Shown: positions 1-10,911 of the stretch, in pieces
Position numbering within the stretch: the stretch's first letter is position 1
How the letters are laid out: every line of letters begins with the position of its first letter
Origin: Axinella damicornis
Taxonomy: Eukaryota > Porifera > Demospongiae > Axinellida > Axinellidae
Assembly: GCA_963931865.1 (NCBI GenBank)
Contig: OZ007513.1
Span: 6,232,808 to 6,296,807, forward strand
Reading direction: 5' to 3'
Length of the DNA stretch: 64,000 nt
Notes under the pieces: model-generated
What the model was told of the DNA's origin: nothing
What the model saw: the letters and a program-made list of their open reading frames with translations, nothing else
Databases searched by the model: none
Made by a program: the position numbers and the translations under genes

Positions 1-854
1 GTTGGTCAGCCCTCGTTGGTCACATCCATTGAAGCAGAGTGTAAGTTACAGACAGCATACTGTATGAAAACAGTGTCTCAGTAGACATGTTCCAAACATT
101 TCAGCACCTCACTTTTTGGTCCCCCTTCACTAAGAATAGTCTGTAAGTTTGGCAAGGGAGATCTAGTCTGTGTTTTGATGTTGTATAGATATGCTGCGTA
201 TAAGCTATCAGCCCAGGCCTGAGACACTCTCTAATGAGCTGTATACCACATGGTCCTCAAGTTTCTTCACATGCGGTGAGGTCAGGTAGACAGATGGTAG
301 AACACGAGGGGCGGTGCCCAGCCGTTTATAATACCTGTTTCACGTCGATCCGTCCCCAGCGTTGTGAACAATGAACACAGTATAGATCGTCTGCCTTGCG
401 AACGCTCTGATATCCAGCCTTTGGACGGACAGTACAAGACAGGATGTTATTCTTCATTGGGCACCGCCCTCCGTGTGGCTACCTTGTGTCAACCTGATAG
501 CACCACACATGACCAGATCTCGCAGGCCTTCCCCAGCCGTATTTCATACTGGAGGTGATGAAATACTGGTGGTGGGGAAACGAGGCTACAGACTAACCCC
601 ACATGATTTTGGGGGCTGGGGAAAGTGTGATGTACACATGCCATGCATGCACATGCAGTCATGTGGAGTTTCTCCAAAGGAGGGCACCAAACTGTTTGTC
701 TGAAGGAGCCCCCCCCCTTTCCTGGCCTAGATGTACATTGTAATATCCTTTGATGTGAGTATTGGAATGCATTAAGTTCTTGGATGAGGTCATATTTATG
801 GCTTTCCTCCTCCTACCCGCCTTCCTGTCAACTTTGAGAGAAACACTATATGTA
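1..854. other. No gene recognised
   Basis: Only short open frames are present and none resembles a known protein. The one local structure I see is a small inverted pair at about 531-580, where ccccag and a ttcat/atgaa core fold back on each other; it is probably a MITE remnant. Confidence 0.5.
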
Positions 855-920
855 TAGCCTCGTCCCCAGGCCTCACTGCAAGCGCAAACACTAGGGTGAG
901 AAGCCCTAGGAACGAGGCTA
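855..920. repeat. Short MITE remnant of the tagcctcg family
   Basis: The segment begins tagcctcgtccccaggcct and ends with the approximate inverse (ctaggaacgaggcta). The same ends bound larger elements at 16445-17032, 35680-36279 and 49111-49518. Confidence 0.55.
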
Positions 921-969
921 CTATACGTACATGTATACCCCCTGTCCTGCACTCCTGGTGAGGTAAGCT

Positions 970-1086
970 TAGCCTTGTTCCCAGCTAGGCTCCTCCCCAG
1001 CTTTACATGTATGCCCCATACTGTTCAAAAACGTTTTATGTACAGTATGCGACATTAAGCTGGGGAGGAGCCTGGGAATGAGGCTA
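970..1086. repeat. Small inverted-repeat element (MITE)
   Basis: The left end, tagccttgttcccag with ctcctccccagctt, is mirrored on the right by aagctggggaggagcctggg and aatgaggcta. It is a short non-coding foldback of the same broad family as the other cctcgttccc elements. Confidence 0.6.
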
Positions 1087-1152
1087 GGATGATGCTCCAT
1101 GCCTTGCTTTACTCTCACCACGTGGACACTTCAGCAGACTCTCTATCAGCTC

Positions 1153-1823
1153 GGGATGCACGAAAACCCGGAACGGTCAGGAACGGAACGGAACGGAACC
1201 GGAACCGGAAGTAATTATATAGCAATAATCAACATTGCGACTTAGCTGAATTATAAACGACTCGGATCGATGTTTTGTGTATAGCATGTAGCACTTACAG
1301 GCAGCTGCTGGAGGAGTTTCGTGGGCAGGGACCTGGTATGGCCTAAAGTAGCTTCAACAAAGGTACTGTCTCTATCGCTACTGGATCTGTACTTAGCGTT
1401 GCGTTTATGTCAAGCTTGTAAGCAGAGCGGAGGGCGAGCCTCAAGGACAGTAGAATAATTAGTGCTCGATGCTCTTTGTAGTATAGATTACTCGCACTCA
1501 CTTGGCCCAGCTCTCTGACTTCCCTAGCACGTACCGGCCGCAACAAATGCCTTGTTCAGGTCATCGATCCTAAGGTCGTTGAATGCCGGACAGACTATGA
1601 CGCGCGTGGCTACCTCGCTAACGCTTCGTGGCTTCAAAATACTGTGCAACCCAGCCAACTCGCGAGACTAAACTGTTCTCTGACTTCCCTGCAGGAGGCA
1701 ATGGCTATTTCACAATCCAAACGGTACTGAGCAAACTAAAGTACACGAGGAAACATTAATTACTACTTCCGGTTCCGTTCCGTTCCGTTCCATTCCTGAC
1801 CGTTCCGGGTTTTCCAGCATCCC
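1153..1823. mobile_element. MITE with 8-bp target duplication (hAT-like)
   Basis: The terminal inverted repeats start gggatgc and run through gaaaacccggaacggtcagg into a short ggaac repeat. The inverse is at 1765-1823. The flanks carry an exact 8-bp direct repeat, atcagctc, at 1145-1152 and 1824-1831. An 8-bp duplication is usual for hAT-type transposons. The interior has no convincing coding frame, so this is a non-autonomous copy. Confidence 0.85.
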
Positions 1824-3186
1824 ATCAGCTCCCAGTTTTCACACGTATGTGACATCACTTACTGGCTACAGTGGTCAAAGTAAGCAATAGCGATGAAGAT
1901 GAAAGTTGATCGAGTTTCTCCGCATTCGTGAGTCAGTGAACGGTAGCAAATTACAGCGTTGTACATGTAGTCGGAATCTCCTTGTGTTATATAGGGTGTG
2001 AACAGAGCCAGGAAGACAGATCGAAGCGTGTGAGGCAGCAGGGAGCAATGGACACCCCATGACAGACTGAAACACTTAAAACAGACCTGGGAATGGCAAG
2101 ACTGTGGTTTGGATATGTATGGCTATACAGCCAGCTTCTAGCCTCATTCCCAGGCTCTCCCACACGCAACCAAAAACTGTAGTACTGTAAGCTGGGCAAT
2201 GGACTGGGAATGAGGCTAGCCATGCAGCTTCTATTTTACCCCAACTGAGTGCTTGCAAAGAGCAATCCATATATGGCATACAGGCTGTGGACAGCTGGCC
2301 CAGTCTCACCCTAGCTGTGTTAATGGTGCTAACAAGTCCAGCTGTTTGTTGTCCCACCTCCAGGTGTTTCAGGAGTGGCCATTTCATTATCACCTCCCCC
2401 TAAAGTTACCATGCTGGCTTCAATCAGGGCCTCAACTGTGCTGAGTCCACCAACTTCGCTCCTGTGCGCTGGATCGATTTCGGGAAGAAGGCTACCCAGT
2501 GCCACTGTAGGAAGGACAACGTCAGAATCGATATGGTCCTCTTTGTGAAAAAGTTTCAGGTAAGCAATTACCGAGTCTCCCACGTCAACTCTCTACCTCC
2601 ATTTCCCAGAGCCATCCCTTCCCCCTCCCTTCCTCTCCCTCTCCTACCCTCCCCCTGGCTGGCCACCTTTGCCTGCACATTTTCATAAGTCTAAATAGAG
2701 CCCACCAGAATAATTTATGAGGGGGCTGGCACTCTGATATTTTGGTCTTAAGGTAGTTACATATGTTGTAAAGCCTTCAAGTTTGAAGCCTAAAACATGT
2801 TTAGTTTCAAATTGGCGGTTAGGCCGGGGCACTAAAAATTGCACTTTTCCTATACGTTACATATGGTTTGGGGTAGCCCCCCAAGCATACATGACGTATG
2901 TAATTTTGTTGCCCTCTAACTGCCAAACTAAGCTTCAAACTGGCTTTAATTACTACATGAACTACATACATGTACAGTACCCTACATGCACCAAAAAATC
3001 AGGTTGCCATGCAGCCCCTCAGAAATGTTTTGGTGGGGTCTATATTTAGACATAACAAATGTGGCTTTCTTACTGCTTGCTTATACAGCCAGAGAAGCCG
3101 AGTAAAGAAGCTCAGGATGAGTGTGTTCAGCCCCCATCACCAGCTCATGATGTGTAGGTTTATACCGATGAATAATTATACACCTT
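1824..3186. other. Gene-poor stretch upstream of the large transposon
   Basis: It holds a small MITE at 2139-2218 (ends tagcctcatt / aatgaggcta). An open segment around 2329-2583 can be read on either strand but matches nothing I know. The rest appears non-coding. Confidence 0.4.
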
Positions 3187-3195
3187 ATACAAGGT
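3187..3195. repeat. Left 9-bp target-site duplication
   Basis: The sequence atacaaggt occurs here and again at 11266-11274. It abuts both ends of the inverted repeats exactly. A 9-bp duplication is typical of Mutator-like elements. Confidence 0.85.
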
Positions 3196-3504
3196 GGATT
3201 AGGATAAGATGTCATTAAATAATTTATTTCCCTATATATATAGGGAAAAAACAGTGATACCCTGCACTAAATTTTCCCACAGTGACACTGTGGGAAAAAA
3301 TAATGACCCTGTCATTAAATATTGCCTATTAATATAGGGAAAAATTAGTGACCTCGTCACTAAATTTTCCCTATGTAGTGTAGGGGAAAAATAATGCCCC
3401 TGTCACTAAATTTTGCCTAAATAATATAGGGAAAAAATAGTGACCCTGTCATTAAATTTTCCCTATATGGTGTAGGAGAAAAATAGTGACCCTGTCATTA
3501 AATT
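3196..3504 (+). repeat. Left terminal inverted repeat built of small palindromes
   Basis: Several units of roughly 45-60 bp each contain a small hairpin (ccctatata...tataggg, or cccacagtgacactgtggg) followed by a variant of agtgaccctgtcattaaat. From about 3210 inward the sequence matches the reverse complement of 10912-11251 almost perfectly. The outermost 14 bases match only in part. The palindromic units are plausible transposase binding sites, which is inference. Confidence 0.85.
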
Positions 3505-3609
3505 GTAGGTGTGCATTGTTGTCCCGGGAAGGGATCCTTTGACTTCCTGTTAAGCACAGGTGTCAACATACTGCAGCACCTCAGTTTTTCAGTCAGCTAG
3601 TAAGTGAAC

Positions 3610-6600
3610 ATGGAGATAGATGTGTCTGCTGAGTTAGGGAGTGACTCAAGTTTCAACCAGTCCAACAATGGCTCTCTGTGTGAAAGTAAGTGTACTATTA
3701 TAGATCAGCTAGTACCATCAAATGGTATTTACTATAGATGTATACATCTGCATGCTACTACCTGTCAGAACCTCACAGTAGCTAGCCCACAACCATTATA
3801 AGAAGGTAGAGCTCATTGTTTGTGGTCTCACCATAATTTCTATTGCTATCCAGTACCACCCTGTGAGAATTGTATGGAGCCAGCAGCAGTTTTCTGCAAA
3901 GACTGTATCAACCACTACTGCAGACAGTGCTCTTCAATACGACACCAACACCCCAAGCGTAGGGGCCACATTTTGGAAGAGCTAGTGGAAGAGCAACTAC
4001 AGCATGGAGGTAACTGTACATTAAACGTCTATAATTATATTGGCAAACGTTTTGGCACTTTAAGTTACATTATTGCCGAGTGCCTTAGTGCGAGGCAACT
4101 AATCGCGTCACATCGCGTCTGTATATATATTTATCTGTCACATTTAAATTTCCATCACACTTTAACCCTTTCAACCCGATAGCGCCCGTATGCGCCCGAA
4201 TTTTTCACGTGCTAAAACCCCGAGAGCGCCCGTATGCGCCCGAAACTGGATTCCGGCTATTTATCGCCATAGCTACGCGATCGGACTTTGGATAAGTGAT
4301 TTACGTGTCACAGGAAGTCGAGCGAAGCATAATTAGCTGTGGCTTTCCATAGGGACTTTCCCCACAAATCGCGTTAGAAGTTTACTTGTCGATCGACGTG
4401 CACTTAGTGACGGCTATTACAGCTTATATCCTACGAGCAAGTTGTTGTATCGAGTTTGTACTAGCCAGTTAGCTCACCCACACTGGTAACCTACCGTTGC
4501 TGGGCCAGTCAGCCAACCTCTGCCGTGGTTTTGCCGTCATTCTCGGGAGCTCAGCGACAACCCGCGTTTCCACCGTTGTGTCTTTCCCAGGCCTCACTGT
4601 CAAGTCGCGGGACTACTTCAGGAACGAAGCAGGTTTGTTTTCAAGCCAAATAAGTATAACTATCAATACCTGAACTCAGCTATTTTACAAGATACAATGC
4701 CAATGAATCGATACAACACAAAAATCGCCATTTTTCATTAGTGTTTGTGTAGCCACGCGATTGATTTCTGCGCATGCGCCTCGGGGTCAAAGGGTTAATT
4801 GCGTGGGGGCGGTTTCTGCGGTCTCTCCCAGACTACTGGTATGCGTTTTGGAGGCGCATGCACATGTGTAGGCACTGCAGTGTGGACCTTTGCTGGCACT
4901 ATATGATGGTAGCTGTCCCCGCTCGACTGCTCCGTTGTGTGAACTAGCTTATAGATGAGGTCTGCCAGTAGTCTGATGCTGCTGCTTAGAACCGTTCGCC
5001 ACAATCAGCTAACTCAGTGTGGATCTTTGCGCTAGGCAAGAGATGCAGAACATCGCTAACGCGTTCGTCCTCCTCTCAGTCACTCGCAACGGAACTTCGC
5101 ACCTTACTGCACTGGCCCATGAAACCACACCTGTATATATGGAATGCGCACACGTATTGCAAGCATGTGTATTCCTAGTATTGTGTGTACCTATACTCAT
5201 AACCAAGCTATGTCTTTATCCTCTCCCCTGGGACAGCCAAGGTTGGTGAAACACAAGAGATGATTCTCCATGGACTACTTGCAAAATATTTTGGAGTAGC
5301 TACTCTTCATCACTGGCAGCTTCGCACCATAGTGGGCACCCTAGATGGGCGTGATGGTTTGGTGATCCAGCCCACAGGTTCTGGGAAGAGCATCTGTTTT
5401 TACCTGCCCCCACTTGTCACCAGAAAAACAGCCCTGGTAGTGACGCCCACAATCAGTCTGATGACGGACCAGGTTGCCAAGCTGGAGAGCAAAGGGATCT
5501 CTGCTACCTTCTTGGGAACTGCACAGACCGACAAAAGGATTATGCAGAAGGTAGCCCATGGCTCCTTCTCGGTTGTGTTCACAACACCTGAGACGTTGAT
5601 CGAACGGAGCACAGGCCATCCTCACAGAGTATTCGTTAAGATGGCTGAGGAAGGGAAGCTCTGCATGGTTGCATTAGATGAGGCTCACCTGATTCAAAGT
5701 TGGAAGAACTTCAGGTATGTATTTATTATGTGCAGTACCTGATTCACTTCCTGTGTCTAGTGTAGGACTTAAATCGACCTTTATAGGGAGTTACACCAGC
5801 CTCGTTGTGAGATAAAATCTGGGCGGAGGCCTATAGGTTTACACCGTATACTAGTGCATACGTGGTTGACCACGCAGAGATGCCTCGCGGGAAGCTTTGA
5901 TACAATTTGGCAGTTGCAGAACATAACCACGAGCGATAGCGAGTCTCTGTGAACGGCGAATGTCCAAAGCATAATTTACGTGCGGGGCCACAATGCGTTA
6001 CAGACGTAGTCGCACTAGCTTAGATTCGAACTCCAAACTGCACGATTAGTTGCCTCGCTTCCCGCTTGGCAATAACATATACATACATTCTTCCACTACA
6101 GACCTGAGTATGGGAGCCTTCGAGAAGCGAGACATTTCTTTCCCACCACCCCAGTTGTAGCTCTTACTGCCACTGCCCCCACTACACAGAGGCAAGCACT
6201 GCTTCAGATGTTGAGAAACCCAACGACAGAGGTTGCCAGTGTAAACAAGCCCAACATTTACTACAGAGTGATGGAATTCAACCCCCCCTCCAAACCTGGT
6301 AAGGGTCATCATGGACTGCTATACTATTGTATAGGGCGGAAGTCATAGGACTACCTACCCACAAAATCATATTCAGGCTTACAGTACATTGCCACCCCTT
6401 TTCAGGAACTGCTACATACTACACATATGCAGCAGAATGTGTGGCTGATCTGGTAGGGAGAAAAAGAGCAATCGTTTACCTCAACTTTGTGAGGGACGTT
6501 GCCCCTATTGCGATTGCCTTACGGGAAAAGGGTGTTCGGAGCTGCAGCTACCATGGCAAGAACATGTCGAGTCATGACAAGGTCAAAGCAATGGACCACT

Positions 6601-9600
6601 GGCGGCCCAATGATTCAAGTATCCAGATCATGGTGTGCACATCTGCATTTGGCATGGGGGTGGATGTTGCAAATATTGACCTAGTCATCAAGATTGGCTG
6701 TCCAAGTTCAGTGGAGGAGTTAGTCCAAATGTTTGGACGAGCTGGACGAGATGGAAGAAGAGCAGAAGGTAGGTTGAACTTTTGTGTGTATATGTACACG
6801 TATTATTGATGAACTGAGATTTTCCGTCTTATCTTGAACCTGACTGTGCGTTTGCATACCTACAGGTATTCTCCTGTTTTCAGAATCGGACCTTCAACAT
6901 GCTGCCTTCTGGTGCAAGGGGCTGATGCCAGAGGGAGAGCAGGGAATCCTGCGGCAGTTCCAGGCAGTGTGGCAGTATGTGTACTCTCACATACACGGCA
7001 AGTGCAGAAGGAAAGCCATCCTGGAGTACTTTGGGGAGGAGCTACTTGCATCAATGACGACTACTGCAGAGTGCTGTGACGTGTGCTCAAACCCATCGCC
7101 AACCCAGGATTACCAGGCAGAGATGACAGCCATTCTCACAGCAGTTCAGGAAATCCCCGAAAGAGGAGAAAAGAAGGTAAGACAACATGCCTCATTCCTC
7201 TGTAGAATATGTCAATGGCGTAGCTAGGATGGGAAGGTCACCTGGGCACAACATGGCCACTGGGAACTTCTGCTGTGTATTTCATACGAATCGCATTAGG
7301 ATTATAGCATATGTTTGTCCTTTCTAGGTAGCGGAGTGGATCAAAGGATCACAGATCCAGTCAGTCAAGGGGCTGTCTGAAACTCCTGCTACCTATGGTG
7401 TAGGAGTTAGATTCAACCTTTCCACAGCGACCTGGAGGCTTCTGATTCGAGCAGCTTGGCTCCTAGGTTTCCTGGAGCGACACATGCATCTGGGTCATGG
7501 TAACGGCCGAATGACCGCAATGGTGTTCAATACCTTCACCCTCTCAGTAGTAGGCGAACAATTCCTCGAATCGCCCTCGTGTGTGGAACTTCCGCCAGTT
7601 ACTACTTCTGCAACCCAGCCCGCTTCAAACCCTACAGCCGCTTTGACCTCCTCGACTCGTTCAGGTAAGGTCAAGCAATCTCGATCAACCAAGGGGATGC
7701 ACCTTCTCCCAGTGTTGCGAAATCTTCTTTCTTCTCGCAAGTTTTGGTATGACATCACCTCCCCAACTGACCATCATTTCCCTGGTGTCTTCCAGACAGA
7801 GTTTCCTCAGCGACTAGGTCACTGTGATGACGTTACCCAGCTTTCGTTGTACACTAGCACCGATGAGCATTTCTTGTTCTCAGACATTCAGCTAGGGAAG
7901 GTAAAACCTCGCAATGCACGCCTGGTCACCTTTAATGTGGATGGTACGTTTGAGGAGCTATGGTACCGCATCGCACCATGTGCAGGAGCTAAGGTTTGTC
8001 CGTCCTCAGGTTGTTCATTCGTCACTTCCACTCGAGAGTTGAAATGTCCTTCACATCCAAACCAACCACTCTCCAATGTTGGAGGTGACTGCAGTGTTGA
8101 GTTTGTGTATGTATGGCCTGCTGATAGTGAAGATAAACGCCGCTGGTTGTCTGGACTAAGTCGGACTGGAGACCTCCATGCTAGCAACCTTCACAACCAC
8201 CCACTCCATGGAGCTTCCAAGATACCCTCCAAGGTCATCCATGACATTCGTGAGAAAGTTGCAGCAGACCCTACAATCAAGACACATGACATCATTACAG
8301 GTAAATGGTTAGCGTAATGCTACATGACTGTACTGTATGACAATGTGACATTCTTGTTTGTGCTGTAGGGAAAGGAATGCCATACATGCCAGCAGTGGCT
8401 TCACTTGCAGCAGCTCACAAGGGGAGGATCAAGAATATCCGCAGCGCAGTCCTCCGAGAAACAAAAGAGGAACACAATCCAGGAGTGGTGATAATTAGCT
8501 TCGAGAAGGAAGCTGTGGCATATGACAGAGAGCAGGTGCTGAAGACTGGAGCCGCAGGTATGTGGGTACACCATCAACATGAAGATGTTATCAAACTAAT
8601 TGACCTCATGGTACATGTACATGCATCATTCGACTTGACTTTCAATCCACAGGAGACCACATGGAGGACTACATGGAGCTAGGGCATCCCTACATTCGTT
8701 CCTATTCCCTTAGCCCTACATTCATGTGGGTTTTGAGTATGAGCCCATTCATGTCCAACATCTTCAGCAAAGCTGAGTACATTGAAGCAGATGTGACTTT
8801 CCGGGCATCAGTTGAGCTGGACTATTTGCTCAATGTCATCACCTTCGACTACGAGCACCTCAAATGTAAGTACACAGCAAAATGATATAGAAGAGAAATC
8901 TTTCACACTCCCATTTCATATTTGATAGGGGTAGTAGTGGCCCGGGTCAGACTCAACAAGCTGGATTCCAAAGCCTATGAGCAGGCGTTCAGAGCTACCT
9001 TTGACCAGGTGAAAGAGGATCATCCAGAGTTCATGGTTGGACAAACCCTAAAAGGAATAGTTCTTGACTGGTCTGACACTCAGCAGAAGGGTCTTGAGAA
9101 AGCTGTAGGCAAGGACATTGCAAACAGCGTTGTGAAAGGCTGCCAGGTATGTACAAAAGTACTTCACATGTATAGAGGAGTATAGGAATAGACATGCATG
9201 ACCATGTGCACTGAATTATACTCCATCTTCAGGTTCACTACCAGAGGTCTGTCAAGAAAGTCAGTGAGAAAGTGAACAGGTGTCACTCGCTAGCACATCA
9301 GGCATTTACAACAATTGGATATGCCATCCTTCGCGCCAAGTCAGAGAAAGACATTCTCTCACTTTTTCGAGTCCTTGGAGGCGAAGAACCTCTTGCAACC
9401 GCTATATCCATTCTACCAAAAAGCTCAGTCCTAAAGGAGTACGAATCTACCCACAAGCAAGAGAAGTGGAGTGCCTGCTCTAATTGGTCTAAGTGGTGGA
9501 TGAGACCAGCACACCTTGGTGAGTGAATTATACCACCTGTTGTTATGCCACTGATCAGTTTGACATGTATACTAATGTTGCGTACACAACCACATTCCCC

Positions 9601-10825
9601 ACTACAGAGAAACTAACCCCCAACCACAGTCAGATGGACAAGGAGACGTTCAACAGCCTACCCAGCTCAACTAATGCCGTTGAGTCCCATAATCGCCTCT
9701 CCAAGTCTGAGCATGCACAGATCCTCAAAGTAGTGATGATGGGTACCTACAGGAAGGATATGTCCACCAGTCTTGAGCTGATGGCGCAGTCTCGGGGGCT
9801 ACCAACCACGTACGATGACCTTACAGAGAGTGCTCGTGTGAAAAGATCACGGCAACAGAGCGCATCGCGAAGAAAGAGATTACGGCAGGACCCTGACGAC
9901 GACCCTGAGGGACCACCTGACTCGAAGAAGGCTTTTCAGCAAGGTACACAATCAATCTGTTATAATCTTTGCTAGAAACCCATCAACAGCTATACAGATT
10001 CACCTACCAAGCCTTCAATGTAAATCTTCTCAGACAAAACACCTTCAAGAAAGAAGAGAAAGCAGGAGACGCCAGGCACTCAATGGGGTACAAAAAAAGG
10101 TAAGCAAGTATATCCCAAATGGGGAACTGGGATTCTTCCAACTTCTGCAATGCTAGGTAATGTCTTCCGAGTTCATATGTATGCTTCTCTTTTATGTAGA
10201 TCCACATGTAGTCGGTGACAGCCCCTGCAGTCCAACAGTTTATTGGATCGCCAAGCTGAACCTGACACCAAAGGATCGTGCTGTTCTGCAAGAGGGGAAG
10301 CAGTTGGATGACAAGATTATGGCAGGAGTCGGAATGATCCTGGAATCCCAGTTCCCCGAGCTACCTCCATTCCAACCAACCCTCTACACTCAAGCTCTAG
10401 AAAACCTACACCCAGCAAAGGAAACATCATTTTTCTTTCACAATTTCAGCAACCACTGGGCAGTATCACACCTCTCCCAGGGAAGGGTTTACCTGTACGA
10501 CAGCTTGCAACCAAAGAAAATCATGCCTGAACTGCAAAAGCAACTAGCAACCCTGTATGGCCATGTCGGAAGTGACAGAAAGCTGCAAGTTTTCATGCCT
10601 CTGGTTCAACTTCAGAGGGGAGGCGCTGACTGCGGATGCTTTGCAGTGGCTTTTGTCGTCTCTCTTCTTTTCGGGGATGACCCTACCTCTCTCTTGTACA
10701 GCCAAAAGGAGATGCGAGGACATTTGGAAGACTGTCTCCAATCTGAACTCTTTACCCCCTTCCCAGCCAGTGAGAAAAAAGCAAAAAGAAAGTCCAAGAT
10801 TATCGAACTTACAGTTCCCCTTTGA
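3610..10825 (+). CDS. B-box / RecQ helicase / MULE transposase / Ulp1 protease fusion
   Basis: I joined 14 exons: 3610-3685, 3854-4009, 5237-5714, 6102-6298, 6406-6768, 6866-7176, 7328-8300, 8369-8557, 8653-8865, 8929-9146, 9233-9518, 9608-9943, 10034-10099 and 10200-10825. Every intron is GT-AG, phase is kept at each junction, and the total of 4488 nt gives 1495 residues plus TGA. The start ATG has a good context (aacATGG) and lies about 105 bp inside the left inverted repeat. Approximate domain order: B-box 29-64, RecQ helicase 78-500, RQC-like 528-620, zinc-binding and DDE transposase 735-1200, basic linker 1200-1290, C48 protease 1290-1480. Exon ends are hand-placed without transcripts. 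It is not excluded that more than one protein is made by alternative splicing. Confidence 0.85.
3854..4009 (+). other. Exon 2: B-box zinc finger domain
   Basis: The exon encodes a Cys/His array CENC-x7-CKDC-x4-C-x2-C-x4-H-x-H ending in a GH pair, at residues about 29-64. This spacing is that of B-box zinc fingers, which in TRIM-like proteins mediate protein contacts and bind two zinc ions. The last part (ILEELVEEQLQ) could begin a helix or coiled coil. Its role in a transposon is unknown; tethering to host chromatin or self-association is conjecture. Confidence 0.75.
4166..4794. mobile_element. TTAA-flanked MITE nested in intron 2 of the transposon gene
   Basis: TTAA occurs at 4162-4165 and 4795-4798, with inverted ends ccctttcaacccg and cggggtcaaaggg. 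A TTAA duplication is the hallmark of piggyBac-type insertion. The interior carries a repeated gcgcccgtatgcgcccg motif near the left end and no open frame. A sister element with similar ends sits at 44778-45378. Confidence 0.75.
5237..7176 (+). other. Exons 3-6: RecQ-family DNA helicase core
   Basis: All main RecQ motifs are readable. Motif 0 lies around residues 97-107 (FGVATLHHWQLR). Motif I, QPTGSGKS, ends at S129. Motif II is DEAH at 225-228, motif III is ALTATAP at 257-263, motif V is VCTSAFGMGVD at 379-389, and motif VI is QMFGRAGRDGR near 410-420. The zinc-binding part follows, with C440, C470, C494 and C497 and the conserved RRKAILEYFGE helix. RecQ enzymes unwind DNA 3' to 5' using ATP. 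Here the helicase is spliced in frame between the B-box and the transposase. The four exons join at phases that agree, and no catalytic residue I would expect is missing. Confidence 0.9.
6006..6076 (-). repeat. tRNA-derived SINE fragment in intron 3
   Basis: Read on the minus strand it carries a tRNA-like A-box (ttgccaagcggg) and a B-box (ggagttcgaatct). Nearly the same sequence occurs at 15802-15885, so this is a dispersed repeat and not a tRNA gene. Confidence 0.55.
7328..8300 (+). other. Exon 7: RQC-like winged helix, linker and zinc-binding region
   Basis: The first 90 or so residues (about 528-620) look like a RecQ C-terminal winged helix: a helix with WIKG, then TWRLLIRAAWLLGFLER and a strand-like FNTFTLSVVGEQFL. 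A Ser/Thr-rich linker follows. From about residue 739 there is a cysteine/histidine cluster (C745, C751, C756, then a CPSHP motif) that ends in LHNHPLH near 815-821. That pattern recalls the WRKY/GCM1 or FLYWCH-type DNA-binding fingers at the N-terminus of MULE transposases. This single exon therefore physically bridges helicase and transposase. Confidence 0.7.
8369..9943 (+). other. Exons 8-12: MULE-type DDE transposase core
   Basis: The expected acidic triad is visible: D961 in YIEADVTFR, D1032 in GIVLDWSDTQ and E1179 in STNAVESHNR. The spacings of 70 and 146 residues fit the Mutator-like fold with a long insertion before the last acid. Between them lies a CHSLAH motif (exon 11), which may match the zinc or CxxH element common in this family. 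The reaction would be DNA strand cleavage and transfer at the terminal repeats, which agrees with the 9-bp duplication. The C-terminal part of exon 12 is rich in Arg and Lys and may carry a nuclear localisation signal. Confidence 0.82.
10200..10825 (+). other. Exon 14: C48/Ulp1-type cysteine protease domain
   Basis: The catalytic pattern of Ulp1/SENP-like peptidases is present: H1373 in NHWAV, D1388 in YLYDS, Q1426 and C1432 in QRGGADCGCF. These enzymes cleave SUMO or other ubiquitin-like tails, or act as structural relatives in mobile elements. Ulp1-like domains are known in plant Kaonashi-type MULEs and in several other eukaryotic DNA transposons. Here the domain ends the fusion protein, after a Lys/Arg-rich exon (10034-10099, with SRKKRKQE). 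The stop is followed about 90 bp later by the right inverted repeat. Confidence 0.85.
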
Positions 10826-10911
10826 GATTTTTGTGTATGTACAAATGTAGCAGTTGTTTCATGATGCATTTGTGGTGTTCCTAATGAATGTTGCCCGTTG
10901 CTTGCCCTACG

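Noticed and set aside
2329..2583. Minus-strand open frame of 84 codons near the transposon
   Set aside because: The composition is protein-like, but the opposite strand is also open, there are no clear splice sites, and I know no homologue.
5237..7176. RecQ helicase as an ordinary host gene
   Set aside because: It lies wholly inside the inverted repeats and 9-bp duplication and is joined in phase to the transposase exons on one side and the B-box exons on the other.
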